64,000 nt of DNA from Porpolomopsis calyptriformis (lineage: Eukaryota > Basidiomycota > Agaricomycetes > Agaricales > Hygrophoraceae), in NCBI GenBank assembly GCA_951640195.1, contig OX621165.1, positions 2,645,977 to 2,709,976 on the forward strand. The letters are read 5' to 3'. Below the pieces are notes generated by a model. The model was not told the DNA's origin. It was given only the letters and a program-made list of their open reading frames with translations, and ran no database searches. How positions within the stretch are numbered: position 1 is the first letter of the stretch; every line of letters starts with the position of its first letter. Shown here piece after piece: positions 1 to 11,451 of this stretch. The translations under genes and the position numbers were made by a program.

Positions 1-203
1 AACTCCAGCACAATAAGAAAACACCCAACTCAACCCACAAATCACGAGACTCACTGCGTCACCCAAAGCCCCAGGGATTGACCCCCTCATATGTATATAA
101 ACAAAGTAGCAGGGCTGGTCATAGATAACCAGCCACCACGTCTTAGCACGTACGCTTGCTTGTTGCGGTATATAAATGCTGAAATCAAAAAAAAAAAAAA
201 AAA
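1..203 (+). mobile_element. 3' end of a LINE with polyA tail (copy in left duplication)
   Basis: The stretch is nearly identical to 43526-43729, where the same tail is preceded by a fragment of a LINE RNase H region. It ends in 17 consecutive A (187-203) followed by TGTGTGTCACGT, the right half of the target duplication that is seen complete around the second copy. The left end lies outside the window. The right copy has 18 A, so the two tails differ by one base. The LINE was therefore inserted before the large segment was duplicated. Confidence 0.8.
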
Positions 204-279
204 TGTGTGTCACGTGAGTCTAAGTTGAAGCCCACTGTGAGTTGCAAAGTCGTCAAGTACTACCCATTCTTAAAGTGAA

Positions 280-2129
280 ATGCCTGTGAGAGGAACCCCA
301 CAAGTTCCACAACGAATGCATTGACTCATGGCTAACATTAAAGGATTTGCTACGCAGTAACACATTGTTGGAAGCTTCTGGTATACCGATCCAGACCAAC
401 ATCCTCCTCCTCCCTCGCCTCCAGGCTGCAATTGACATCGAGCAGCATCCAGACTATGACCCGACTGAAGGGCAGGCATTTTTGCCCTATAATCAGCCTC
501 CTCCGGTAGGGGATATGTCATATATGATAGAACCCAACGATCTCGATGGTAAGGCAGAAATATCGTAACTATTAAATGAAAACATAACATTCCTATACAG
601 GACATCCAGGAGATACATGCTGGGGAACAAAGAAAGCCAACCTCTTACCAATGATCAGAGGTATGAACATACTGGCCAATAAGGGACCAAACCCGCCCCT
701 TTCCCCCCTGCATGTAAGGAAGAGTATTCCCTCTGTCAAAGGTCACCCTCGAACAACTTCAACTGTCAAGAGGTCAAAGAAATCAAGCCACAAGCATCGC
801 AGGGAGCGACGGCAGGAAGCATCCCTCCACACGATAAAAGTGGGATGCATCAAGCCTACCAACGTCAGACTGAAACACATCGCGTCATCCATCCCAATAT
901 CGACCACGGTAGCAACGGAGACCCTTCCTGTGACTGGCCCTGGGTTCACAGCTCTGCGGTCAGAGAAGAGCAAGAGGATCGAGATAAAGGAGTATTCTCT
1001 GGAGGATGTGTTGAGAAACGCACCCCAATTTGGGTTTAGAATCCAGGAATGGGATGGCATGTAGGTCGATTTCTACCCAATCAAACAAGATTCTCGATCT
1101 GATTCGGTGAAAATGTACTGCTAGTCGTGCGACGCCAATCCTCGATTCTGAGGGGCGTGTGGTAGCTCTTCTAGGTGGACGTCCCCAGTCTCCTGAATGG
1201 GAAATCATACACAATGAGGCTGCCCAAAGAATCTCAGAAGCTCGGGGGCTTTGCGAATTTTCTGCAAAGGATGCATCCCACCGCCAGTGCCGCTCTCCAT
1301 CCCTCGCCTGCGGTTTTTCATTCGGAGGAGGACAAAAAGTACAGTATACTTTTCCTCTGCCGCTATGTTTTTTTAATCACGATCTTGGAACATTTTCGTA
1401 AAGGTTCCAGGAAATCTTGGCCTTACACACAACAATCACGCGGTCATGACGGATTTGATACAATGCTCTGCCATCCAAAGGATAGCAGGGTTCTCGAACG
1501 GGCTGTTTGCAGCTTGGGCACCATGCCTGTACAAGTACTACTCTACCACGATGTCGGGGCTCCTAGGCCACCATCCACAGCTTAGGATGAACTTCAAAAA
1601 TAGCGTCTGGAGTGCTATGACCTTCAACTTTGGTCCTAAGACGATATGTCTGCCTCATCGCGACTTCTCGAACCTTGCCTTTGGGTGGTGTGCTATTACT
1701 GCGTTAGGAGACTTTGATCCGAAAAAAGGAGGCCACCTTTTACTTTGGGATATTAAGTTGGCGATAGAGTTTCCCCCCGGTTCCACGGTGCTTATCCCTT
1801 CCGCAATATTCTGTCACTCCAACACCAAGGTGCAGGCACACGAGACCCGTGTTTCGTGTACACAGTATGCAGCTGGAGGGCTGTTCAGATGGGTCGAGCA
1901 TGGATATCGGACAGCGAATGATTTCATGATGCAGGATCCGATTGGGAAACTAGCCTGCGACTTGCAATCCTCCCCACGATGGAAGAGGGCATCGGAACTT
2001 TTCTCTACCTATTCAGAGCTAAGAGGGGTAAGCAACTTTCCATACTGCGACTCTTGCATGGCTCCGTTACCCAACAACAACTTTTTCAGGAATCTCCCTC
2101 CGGTTCATAGCAGCATATCTACTGTATAG
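280..2129 (+). CDS. TET/JBP-like 2OG-Fe(II) dioxygenase (copy 1)
   Basis: The encoded protein resembles the fungal TET/JBP family, which oxidises 5-methylpyrimidines in DNA using 2-oxoglutarate and Fe(II). Exons read through 341-565, 600-1061, 1121-1340 and 1405-2129. The catalytic part holds the HxD iron motif (LPHRDFSNLAFG), then a GGHLLLWD strand, FPPGSTVLIPSA, the distal His in FCHSNT and the 2OG-binding Arg in ETRVSC. The upstream exon ends in the family's FGGGQK signature. The N-terminal half is Lys/Arg-rich. The 5' end is uncertain: 280 is an ATG that needs a small intron to reach the 341 exon. In WAPCLYKYY a Cys (codon at 1524) stands where copy 2 has Arg, and I recall Arg as usual for the family. 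No KDZ-type transposase, often linked to such genes in fungi, is visible nearby. Confidence 0.82.
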
Positions 2130-3480
2130 AGGCTATGTCGCAGTGAAATATGTTTAGATTTTGATTTTTTACAAAGCTACTTCTTCGTTGTATACAGTAT
2201 GGAACGCAAGATTTGCCTGCTAAGAAAACTTTAAATGCCGTCAACCTGTCAATCTATGACATGCCGAGGTAAAGGACCTTGGGTACACTGTATGATATTT
2301 ACTGTTTGAAGTATAGTAATACATGACAATCCGAACAGAAAAAAAAAAAACCTACACCTTCGCGCTCACGCGAGTATGAGAGACGCGCCCCGATCAAACG
2401 ATTGAGCTGAACCCGCTCCTTTCGTTTCTGACCATATCGGTGACGAAACTTTGCGGGAAAGTTAGCGCGAAGGAGAATCCCACGTTTAAAAAAAACTCAC
2501 TGGAAGAATTTGCGGGAAACGCGGATAAAAAATCGCGCGGCACGGACGGTGAGTGTTTTGAGGAAATGGGCTGGGTCCGAAGGATTTTTACGCGTGACAA
2601 ATGGCTCGGGGGGATGCTCCGGGAGATGGATGTTAAGAATGTCACCTCCAGCTAAGTAGAGGTTGCATTGATTGAACTGAATGGCGGACATGGCGGTGGT
2701 GAAGCGGGATAGGGCAGCGCAAGAAAGAAAGGTGGTGTGTAATAGAAAAACAAAGACTTGCTCGCTGTACTCTTTGCAATGTCCCTGCATTGTATGAATG
2801 TATGCACTTCGAGTTTCATTGAGGTAGTGATATTCTCATCCTAATACTCCCTTGATAAACTTGAGCCTGTTATGTCCCATACAGCTTGTAGTTGAGGAGG
2901 AAAGTGTCTGATTCTGTTAGCCAAGTAGGTTCCTTGGCTGTAGTGTCTGCACTTTACACAGTGATCAGCATGAGCACGAAGGGTTGACGAATGACTCGAT
3001 GCCTAGAAGTTAGAGTTGTAGCCATTCTTTAGTGCGTTTCACTGCAATCAGGGTGCTGGTTGAAGTTTCCTGACTTAGTCATTCACTCGTGCCCACTTCA
3101 ACACAAAGCAGCAATTGAACGACCATCCAGCTCACAAGTATCGGCTTCGAAACTCACTGAGAGACCTCCAGGTTAACCTAGAGATTGGTTAGTTCACCAT
3201 GCAAGGCTAATTCAATAGCAATCTGCAACTCAAGCTCAAATAACCATTACAACGAAAAGAAATTAAATTTGGAGATTAAAGTGAGGTATCTGAATTAAAT
3301 AAAGGGAATGAAAGCGTACGAGAGTATACGTGCATGAGTATGATTGAGTGTGCGAGAGTGTATCTAGGAGAACGTATGTGCGAGGAGCGCCGTGCGTATG
3401 AAAGCATATGTAAAAGAGCTGTGGATGTGAGAGCATATGTACGAGAGCAATTATTCAAAGGACATACATGCGGATTGGGA
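2130..3480. other. Non-coding stretch between the two converging genes
   Basis: No convincing gene is present. Positions 2195-2290 have a diverged relative at 30744-30832, so this 3' flank is itself a dispersed repeat. A run of 12 A lies at 2339-2350. Around 3310-3450 a GTACGAGAG / GTATGTGCGAG motif recurs irregularly. Short open frames here lack family resemblance. Confidence 0.6.
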
Positions 3481-4554
3481 TTACAGTCCGAGAGACGTCA
3501 AGGAGATGCTCATATTAGTGAGCTCGCGGTCATCGTTCATCGCTGCTGCTTTTGCTGCCGCTTTTTCGTCTTCGGCTTCCCGCAGCATCTGTTCAAGCGA
3601 TACACCAAAGCGGGGTGCCTTACCAGCTTTTGCCTTGGGGAGACCTTCCGGAATGTAGTAGCGACAGAATCTATTGCAAAGGTGATCATCGGTGAAATGT
3701 TGAAAACAGGCCCCTATGTTGCCACCAGCGAAGAGGTTTCCGGAGAGTTCACTAAATATCATTCCATGAGTAAAATTGATGTGTGAGCATGCAACAAAAT
3801 TTACGGGGCTGTTATGATTTGGGGATCAGAAAGTAGTGATGTACCACCTATTCTCAGGAAATAATCAGAATGCGGAATCAGTTAAATGCGAAAACAAACC
3901 TTGAACATCTGAAACGAAAGCCAACTTTTGAGTCTTCACATATTGAACATGCTGAGCGAAGGCGAGAAATTCGCCTATCTGTTGTCGCTCAAGGTTGTTG
4001 GGGTGGGAAAGAGGAGAGCTACGGTCGTTATTGATGTACTTGAGAAACTCGCCGTCGGTGTCCTCATCAATACACTCCTCAATCAAGAAAGTATGCCGCT
4101 CTTTATCGTCTGCAACGGCTAGGGCTACCCGAACGAAACGCAATCGAGGAATCGGGAACGATGGAGGACCGCGTTGTGCATTCTCCTGCTCCACAAAGTC
4201 ATACGCGAGTTGCATCAAAGCTGCACCCCATGTCGCACAGTACGACTCTACCGTCAACTTCTTTAATTGGGTATGGCTATTATAAACAATGCGGGATGGT
4301 GCACGACCGAGCGCCCCATCAGCATCATGATAAAAGCATTGCTTGACGCACACTTTTGTGGAGGATGAAGTCGACTGGAAGATAGGGATATTGGTATGAC
4401 CGATGTGTGCAACTTTGAAGGCACCGGCCTTTGGTTTCATCTTTGGATTGAATGTGATTGTAGCTCGAATGGGGGGTTCTTTTATAACTGTCGCAACGAG
4501 ACCGTAAGCATGCGGCCATAGGACTCTTACAGCATGGCCCGACCTCCAGTCCAA
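3481..4554 (-). CDS. Alpha-kinase (MHCK/EF2K family), copy 1
   Basis: This is an atypical serine/threonine kinase of the alpha-kinase family, which is expanded in mushrooms. The N-lobe shows a glycine loop (KAGAFKVAH) and a lysine strand (VCVKQCF). The middle has FLIEE, GEFLKYINN, EFLAFAQHVQY and KLAFVSDVQ. Two short introns then lead to GGTSLLSDPQIITAP and FAGGNIGACFQHF, the Gly-rich loop. Next comes a zinc-type DDHLCNRFC motif and a charged tail ending at 3481. The first open codon on the minus strand is not ATG and a stop lies just upstream, so the true start is in an upstream exon or at an internal Met near GAFK. It converges with the TET/JBP-like gene and is duplicated with it. It appears functional. 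Confidence 0.8.
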
Positions 4555-5048
4555 TTATCTCTCCCGGGACGGGATGCGAGGGATAGTCATGTATTCAGCG
4601 ATGCTCATGTCTCACTCCACCGGGCAAGTATTACCTCCCGACGCTAGCTTCATTCACTGTGATGATGCCCTGCCTATGCCCTACCAGCGTTATGCGTGGT
4701 TCACAACTCCACTGTGGCCATCACCCTTCCAACCTCAATAATGATCAAGTATCAGCGGATATTCAGCACCTGTCTCCTTGCGGTGAACAGGGGGAATGGG
4801 AATCACCATCAAGTTACTGAGCCATGGCTGAAATGAACGAATTCTGTTGGAAGTTAGTGTGGGAGAGGGGTCTACACAGTTTCAGTGAACTCCTTCTGAA
4901 CCCCTCTGTTCCGAACAGAGTGGACTTGACCAAAATGTGGTTCGGTTCCTTGTACAGCCACAATTGTGCTCTTTGTGGTGCGGTGAAGCAGCTTAGCAAT
5001 ACCAGTTAAGCTGGCGCAGTCTGCTACACTTTTACGCTGGCAAAGTTA
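4555..5048. repeat. Dispersed repeat leading into the satellite
   Basis: There is no gene here. The part from about 4840 to 5010 (including CTGTTCCGAACAGAG) recurs in reverse orientation at about 34640-34770, where it is again joined to a satellite-like monomer. This suggests a repeat family made of this head plus one or more satellite monomers. Confidence 0.6.
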
Positions 5049-5096
5049 GCCACGCTACCTTACTGTCTAGGCCTCAAGGCAGTAAGGTAGCGTGGC
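5049..5096. repeat. Perfect 17-bp inverted repeat with 14-bp loop
   Basis: GCCACGCTACCTTACTG (5049-5065) pairs with CAGTAAGGTAGCGTGGC (5080-5096). It sits exactly where the unique head meets the satellite and is kept unchanged in the right copy at 48575-48622. It is absent from the related solo repeat near 34640, so it looks like an insertion or terminal structure rather than part of the ancestral monomer. Confidence 0.85.
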
Positions 5097-6860
5097 CAGA
5101 ACCAAGCCAATCGACGGTGAATGGTAGTATAGCACTATGCAACACCCAGTGGTTGCATAGCACTCGGTGTTCGCTGACGGGACATGACCCCAGTCTGAAA
5201 ACTAAGAGGAAAGAAAACCAAGCCAACCAACAGGTGAATGTAGCATAATGCCACGTTACATCTGCTGACTGCATAGCGCATTCGCCATTCGCCATTCATT
5301 CGGTGTTCACCTACGGAATGTGAACCTACCCGTGTGAAGTAAATCAACAAGCCAAAAAATCGAGTGATGAACGGCGGCATAAGACGTGTTACACCCACTG
5401 ATTGCATCACGCATTTATTCAGTGTTAGCCAACAGGACATGAACTTACCGCAGTCTGAAACTAACAGGTCAGTAACACACACTGAGTACATAAGAGTCAG
5501 TGTTCGCCGACAGCACGTGAGCGGTCTATAAACTAGGAGGCGAGAAAACCAAGCCAATCAACAACTGAACGGTGCAACACCAGCTGAGTGCATAGCGCCG
5601 ACAGGATATGAACTTACCGAGGTCAGAAACCAAAAAGCCAGACATTCAACCCAATCGACGGCCAACGATAGCATGACGCCGCGTCGAACCCACTGATTGC
5701 ATAACGCAGTTATCAGTGTTCATCGAGAGGAGATGAATGTACACCGGTCTGCGAATCAAGATGTCAGACAGTGAACGGTGCAACACCGACTGAGTGCATA
5801 GCGCATTCGGTGTCCGCCGACAGAATATGAACTTACCGAAGTCAGAAACCAACAAGCCAGACATTCAACCCAATTGACGATCCAACGATGGCATGACGCC
5901 GCGTCGAACCCACTGATTGCATAACGCAGTTATCAGTGTTCATTGAGAGGAGATGAATGTACACCGGTCTGCGAATCAAGATGTCAGACAGTGAGCGGTG
6001 CAACACCGACTGAGTGCATAGCGCATTCAGTGTCCGCCGACAGAATATGAACTTACCGAAGTCAGAAACCAACAAGCCAGACATTCAACCCAATTGACGA
6101 TCCAACGATGGCATGACGCCGCGTCGAACCCACTGATTGCATAACGCAGTTATCAGTGTTCATCGAGAGGAGATGAATGTACACCGGTCGGCAAGCCAAT
6201 CGACAAGTGAGTGATGCAACACCCGTTGACTACAGAACGCATTCAGTGTCCGCCGACAGAATATGAACTCACCGAGGTCAGAAACCAACAAGCCAGACAT
6301 TCAACCCAATTGACGATCCAACGATGGCATGACGCCGCGTCGAACCCACTGATTGCATAACGCAGTTATCAGTGTTCATCGAGAGGAGATGAATGTACAC
6401 CGGTCGGCAAGCCAATCGACAAGTGAGCGATGCAACACCCGTTGACTACAGAACGCATTCAGTGTCCGCCGACAGAATATGAACTCACCGAGGTCAGAAA
6501 CCAACAAGCCAGACATTCAACCCAATTGACGATCCAACGATGGCATGACGCCGCGTCGAACCCACTGATTGCATAACGCAGTTATCAGTGTTTCATTGAG
6601 AGGAGATGAATGACACCGGTCTGCGAATCAAGATGTCAGACAGTGAACGGTGCAACACCGACTGAGTGCATAGCGCATTCAGTGTCCGCCGACAGAATAT
6701 GAACTTACCGAGGTCAGAAACCAACAAGCCAGACATTCAACCCAATTGACGAGCAAACGATGGCATGACGCCGCGTAAACCCACTGATTGCATAACGCAG
6801 TTATCAGTGTTCATCGAGAGGAAATGAATGTACATCGGTCTGCAAATCAAGATGTCAGAA
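5090..6860. repeat. Satellite array, 216-220-bp dimeric unit (copy 1)
   Basis: The marker GACATTCAAC recurs at 5641, 5860, 6080, 6296, 6512 and 6732, giving spacings of 216-220 bp. Each unit is two related monomers of about 109 bp: one carries GATTGCATAACGCA and the other GAGTGCATAGCGCA. Before 5590, more diverged single monomers of about 115-130 bp precede the regular array. The short frames on the minus strand inside it are by-products of the repeat. The array ends near 6860. Confidence 0.9.
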
Positions 6861-7562
6861 ACCGACGGGTGAACGAACAGTTGTATAACGCCGCACACTC
6901 ACCACCTGCATCCCCAACCCGCTGGCCAATCTGTGTTTCCTGAGGATGGGTAGGCACTGCTTGCGTATTCCCGGGCGCGAGTATTCGCGCAGTGGTTGAA
7001 CCCAGAGCCAGAGGAGCGCCTCCTGACTGGACTGTCTGCATCTCGCATTCAGTAAGAATCGGGAGGGCATAAACAGAGTCGAAATTTTTTCGAACTCAGC
7101 CGCCGGGACAAAATGCTTTGTATTATCTTGTTTACGAATCATTCCATTTTCGTAGAGCGTGAAAGGGGCAGTATATCTCCCGCAGCTTCTTGCTGTCAGC
7201 CACCACCTCTCCACTGAGCAGCCTCAGCGGTAACGCGAGAGGGCACTAAATGAGCAGGCCTTAGGGCGTGTCTATCATTTGAGGCAGCCTGCTGCAACCG
7301 ACCCCCTTATCCGCCGATACTCCTACCCCTCTCCACCTCCTAGAGGGGTCAGAGGACTCAAGGTGGTTCACAACGCTGAACTCAAACTCAACCGAGAATC
7401 GCGGAGAGATGGATGTAATCGCCGATTAGTTTAATGGATCAGAAACACTGATTTAATATTAATCGTGGGGCCATCTTGATTTGAAATTTCAGCGATGGGT
7501 ATATCTTCTCAACTTTCAAAGATCGGATACACTTACAGAGTTGCAAAGTTCACATTGAAATC
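6861..7562. other. Intergenic stretch after the satellite
   Basis: An open frame of 119 codons lies on the minus strand (6855-7214). Its start falls in plausible unique sequence and its end runs into satellite. I recognise no family and would not call it a gene. Confidence 0.4.
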
Positions 7563-9672
7563 ATGGCTACCGCTGATGTTGGCGAGCTCAAAGCAATCGA
7601 AAATCAATTTTACGGCCCGATTCTCATTGCGGGTTTGTGACTTAACCCATCCGCCTCTCGTCTGGTGCTAATTGTGTGGGGACGAAGAGTACTTCACTTT
7701 TGCGTGCGTCTGACCGTTCCGATTTGAACACACTTTTTGATTGGACACAATATAACAGTCTGTTTGGCATAATATATCTCCAAGTGTATCAGTACTTCTT
7801 TTCGACTAGAGGACTGGTTAAAGATCCCTTCCACATGAAGTTCCTGGTGAGTGATCACCTCGTCATGTCTCCCCTGATAATTGCTCATTTTCAGGTGGGA
7901 TTTCAATGGAAAGTAATGCCTTGAGTATGACGGTCGAGCTTACACCCTCCTAGGTGTCTTGAATGCGTGATTACTGCTGCAATCGCCCATGTGGGCTACA
8001 CCTTTCTCGTTACAAACTTTGGAGACCCTGCGGCCCTTGCTACGCCATTCTGGTATGATCTACGCCCTCAGCATTCACAATTCTCCGTAACTCCGATTGA
8101 TGATTCGATAGGAGTTTCGATGTAGGTGATAGTCTGCTTCATTATTATTTTATTTTATTACTTTGCACTTTAAATCGATGGTCCCACAGGTGATATATGC
8201 TGTGAGGGTGGGTACTTCCGTGATCCTGGCCATGCCGTTGATATTTACTTGAATGGGATTAATGGGTAGGAACTTCAGATGTTTTGCACACGATGGTGCG
8301 CAATACATGGTTGAAAATGTCCTCGTTACTCACTTTGCGATGGCAGCATGTTCTTGCGTCGACTGTTCATCAGCAAGTGGGCCTCTATAAGCCCACCTAC
8401 TCCTTCCGCTGATGTTAAAATGATAGTGAGCAAAGGGAGCATAGTTTTAACAGCGTGGATTGTAAATTCACCAGTTCTTCTCATCGAGACGTTGCTCATG
8501 CCTGTTTAGGTAGCCTGGTCGTTAGCCGAGTTCGGTGAGACGTTAGGGTTAACAAGAGCCACGACACCTAACGAGCAGGTTTCTTTGCAGCGATCGGGAC
8601 AAGTACGTTCCACTCTCAAATTGATATGATAGGAATCTAATAGGAGTGGCAGCCATCACTGTGCAGCTGTTTGTTTCGGAAAATGTTCTTGATGGATCCA
8701 TGTCGTGATGATTAATTTCCATCTAGCTTTGGTTTCCGGACCCTTGTGTCGTACCCCAAAGTAAGCAGCAGGTCTAGGACGATTCCAAGATGACCGCTGT
8801 GCGCCCTTCTAACTTATTAATAAATTCACCTTCTTCTCCAGGAGTTTTATAACCTTGCGATTGCGGGTCAAACTTCCTTGTTGGTGGCAGACATAAGCCT
8901 CGCTATTGCGCTGTGCTACTATCTGTACAAATCAAGAACTGGGTTTAAGCGGTGCGCTGCGCCGATTTTATTGTTCGAGCGTTACGCACCTGATAATCTA
9001 CCTTCAGGATGGACACAATCCTTCGGGTTTTGATGGTTTACACCGTGAATACCAGTACGCAGAGCTAATGTACATGATTTCTGCCAGTGGTTCACTGTTG
9101 CTTATTGCAGCTGTACTCGTCTGGTAAGAAGTTTCTGATCAGATCAGTTCTGATTTGATGAACCAAGCGGTTTAAAATATAGCATTGCTTCGCTGATCTC
9201 GTTCGCATTTGTAGGGAGATTTCTCTGCTCGATTGTGTTAAATGATTAATACCTTCGACAGTTCCAACACGCTAACAACTTCGATTGCTGGCCTGGCCTT
9301 GTTGCTCAAAACAAACGTGCGTATGCTTTATATCTTGCGAGATTGTCTGCGAAAAATGGATCCCATAGTGTACTTCATTTCCTTAATGGCGGGGTGAGTT
9401 AAGCGATAATAGATTTGGACCCAAAGCTCATCTCCTTCCACCAAGTATAATGGCACGAGAAGATTTCCGTGACCAGCAAAACCTTGAACCGCAGGTGTCG
9501 ATCTGTCTACCACTCACGATAACTTCAACCACCTGCAGTTCGCCGATCGTAACGATGGACAGGGTTAGCTATCACTCATTTGTTGATATCCTTTTACTTT
9601 TGTTAACTTTTCCAGCCGAACACCCAGATGATGGCTGACGCCGTTAAAAGGGATATCGATATCGAAAATTAG
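7563..9672 (+). CDS. DUF6534-like multi-pass membrane protein
   Basis: A multi-exon gene of the basidiomycete seven-helix DUF6533/DUF6534 type, of unknown function and probably in the plasma membrane. Exon 1 starts ATGGCTACC at 7563 and gives the usual FYGPILIAG opening. After an intron come LFGIIYLQVYQYFFSTRG and DPFHMKFL. Later exons give IAHVGYTFLVTNFGDP, MFLRRLFISKW, YNLAIAGQTSLLV, ALCYYLYKSRTGFKR, VLMVYTVNT, IAAVLVW and TLTTSIAGLALLL. The last exon ends DAVKRDIDIEN with TAG at 9670. Most joins follow GT..AG rules. I could not close the frame around 9060-9090 or 9450-9490, so it may carry small lesions or an intron I misplaced. Confidence 0.6.
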
Positions 9673-9697
9673 TTGTTATGTATCAGTGTCGGGTGGT

Positions 9698-9733
9698 TGA
9701 AGAAGAAGAAGAAGAAGAAGAAGAAGAAGAAGA
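9698..9733 (+). repeat. GAA trinucleotide microsatellite
   Basis: About 12 tandem GAA triplets lie just after the stop of the membrane protein gene. Open frames across it are low-complexity Lys or Glu runs and are not genes. Confidence 0.9.
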
Positions 9734-10003
9734 TGTTGAAGTGTATGATGATGTCGAGAAGTAACAGAGAATATCCACTGCTTTGCTTTTCAAATTGTGA
9801 AACGACCCTAGGAGATTTGGCAGCTGCAAGCTTCCCGCTGGCGAAGAGGGGTCAACAAGTGGCTGATTTCAGCTTCTGCAGCAGGATCTTTCGCCCACAT
9901 CAGCCATGGATGTGTGCAACAATATTGACCTGTCTTGGGAAGTGGTTATGGGGGAAATATATTACAAATTGGCGATTATAGGTCGCTGTATTAGAAAACG
10001 AAC

Positions 10004-10608
10004 CTAGAAGGGAAGGCCTAAGGGGACACGCAAAACGTCCTCGGGCAAGCTCCAAAACTTCATCTTGCTTGGGTCCAGGATATTGCCCGTGTTGGCAATG
10101 AACCTGTCCCGGATCTCGAGATCTATTGGCATCTCCTTGAAGCGAAGGTTCGGGTTGTTGATGTCATTGGTACGCCTTGTGATGAAGGCATGGACATGAT
10201 TTCCACCCTGATCATACCAGTCTGCATTGGGAATTGAATGTGAGCATGTGGGAGAGGTGGAGGAAAATGTGAGGGACATTGGGGCCATGGAAGCAACGTT
10301 TTTAAATCTCCACGTCGTGGCTTTAGGGCTCGCCAGCTCATGAAATTCATCCAGGCTTCGGTAACAGTTAACTGGGGTTCTCCAGGGGCAGGGCCCAAGC
10401 CTTGGGCATTGAGGAAATGGACAAGTTCATCCTGGTCAATTGTGTATCCTGCGAAAATTCTGACCATGCTTTGTCCAAATAGATGTAAGATGTGAGATTG
10501 AGATGAAATACTATGCTTTCCAGTGTACAAACCTCGGTAGTGAGTATTGCTGGGGTGTGTAGGTGGGTGGAGGTCGTTGGGAAAGAGGAAGTAGCCTAAC
10601 ATCTGCAA
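10004..10608 (-). CDS. Hypothetical protein, three exons
   Basis: Exons read MQMLGYFLFPNDLHPP..., then IFAGYTIDQDELVHFLNAQG... to RRGDLKT, then DWYDQGGNHVHAFITRR... to VPLGLPF and a stop at 10004. Both introns have GT..AG ends and a pyrimidine-rich acceptor. I do not recognise a domain. The 5' ends of this gene and its plus-strand neighbour are only 113 bp apart, so they probably share a promoter. Start choice between 10608 and 10602 is open. Confidence 0.45.
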
Positions 10609-10721
10609 ATAAACGAGATCAGCTTTATTTGGGCTGACGGGGACAGACGGTAACGGTAGGTAGTATTCTGTCTTCTTCCTCTTGTTCTGCTGCTACTTCA
10701 AAGGATGATTGTTATCTACAG

Positions 10722-11451
10722 ATGGTTGATTTCGACCCAGAGGATAGCAGGATTCCACAGAAACTTCGAAATAGAATCGCAAGCTGGGCCACAAAGGTGC
10801 CTAGGCTGCAGCGCTCACAGTATGGGCCGATAGACAAGTACTTGAACCTCAAGTTCCCAGATGAGATGGTGAAGCCCCAGGGGCTGATTCGGCAGATAAT
10901 GTCAGAAGAGGAGGTGGAGATGGTGGTGGGGATGGAGGGCTTGGTAGAGGAGGATGGGCTGTTGGATGTCGGTAACACGAGTATGATGAGTGTTGATTCG
11001 ACAGGTATGTTGGCTCAGAAGATGTGGATGGCTCTGATTAAAGAGCTCTGCAGGACAATATGTCTCGAAACGGGAGCAAAAACGGTACCCGGATTTTATC
11101 GTGACAAGCTATTACAACGATGAGGAGAAATACGACAAGGTTCGGCTGATTATTGAAATCGGCTCGGTTTACAAGCGAGAAGGAGAATCATCGGAGAAGG
11201 CGAAAGACGAAATTCAAAAGCAATTACACGATTACATGGTGATTCTCGGGGAAGAGGGTGCGCGATGGGCAAAAAGTGTGCTTGGTGTGGCGATACTGGG
11301 AACCGAGGTTTGTTTTAGTCGGCCACGGAGGCAGGGTGGGTCGATCGCGTTTACGAAACCTTCGAAGTGGTATAGTTTGTATGACGGGATGTTTGTGAAG
11401 GAGATCAACAAGGTAGCGATGATGTGCAAAGAGGACGGGGGTGAGGATTAG
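10722..11451 (+). CDS. PD-(D/E)XK-like nuclease-fold protein with altered active site
   Basis: Two exons, 10722-11006 and about 11071-11451, are joined by an intron of about 64 bp. The second opens GQYVSKREQKRYPDFIV, followed about 15 residues later by LIIEIGSVYK. Basidiomycete relatives that I recall have PDF...IEVKR at this place, the D..ExK core of a PD-(D/E)XK nuclease fold. Here the position expected for the catalytic Lys is Gly, so the protein may not cut DNA. The C-terminal part has GVAILGTEV, resembling the conserved strand after the core. The N-terminal exon holds an acidic, Met-rich segment. The family assignment is from memory and is tentative. Confidence 0.45.

Larger units (their letters stand above)
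1..6860. repeat. Segmental duplication, left copy (partner 43526-50235)
   Basis: Sequence from the window start to the satellite array repeats at 43526-50235 with an offset of 43525, then 43526 after the polyA tract. Outside the satellite I found only five substitutions (382, 849, 1286, 1524, 1659), all transitions, plus one polyA length difference. The alpha-kinase part reads identically in both copies. The left copy carries one more satellite unit than the right copy. The left border is cut by the window. The right copy stops abruptly inside the satellite at 50234/50235. Confidence 0.95.

Noticed and set aside
280..2129. A KDZ-type transposon carrying the TET/JBP-like gene
   Set aside because: No transposase or terminal inverted repeats were found in either copy or between them.
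5646..6084. Two similar minus-strand proteins of 72 and 80 codons
   Set aside because: They are the same satellite unit read twice.
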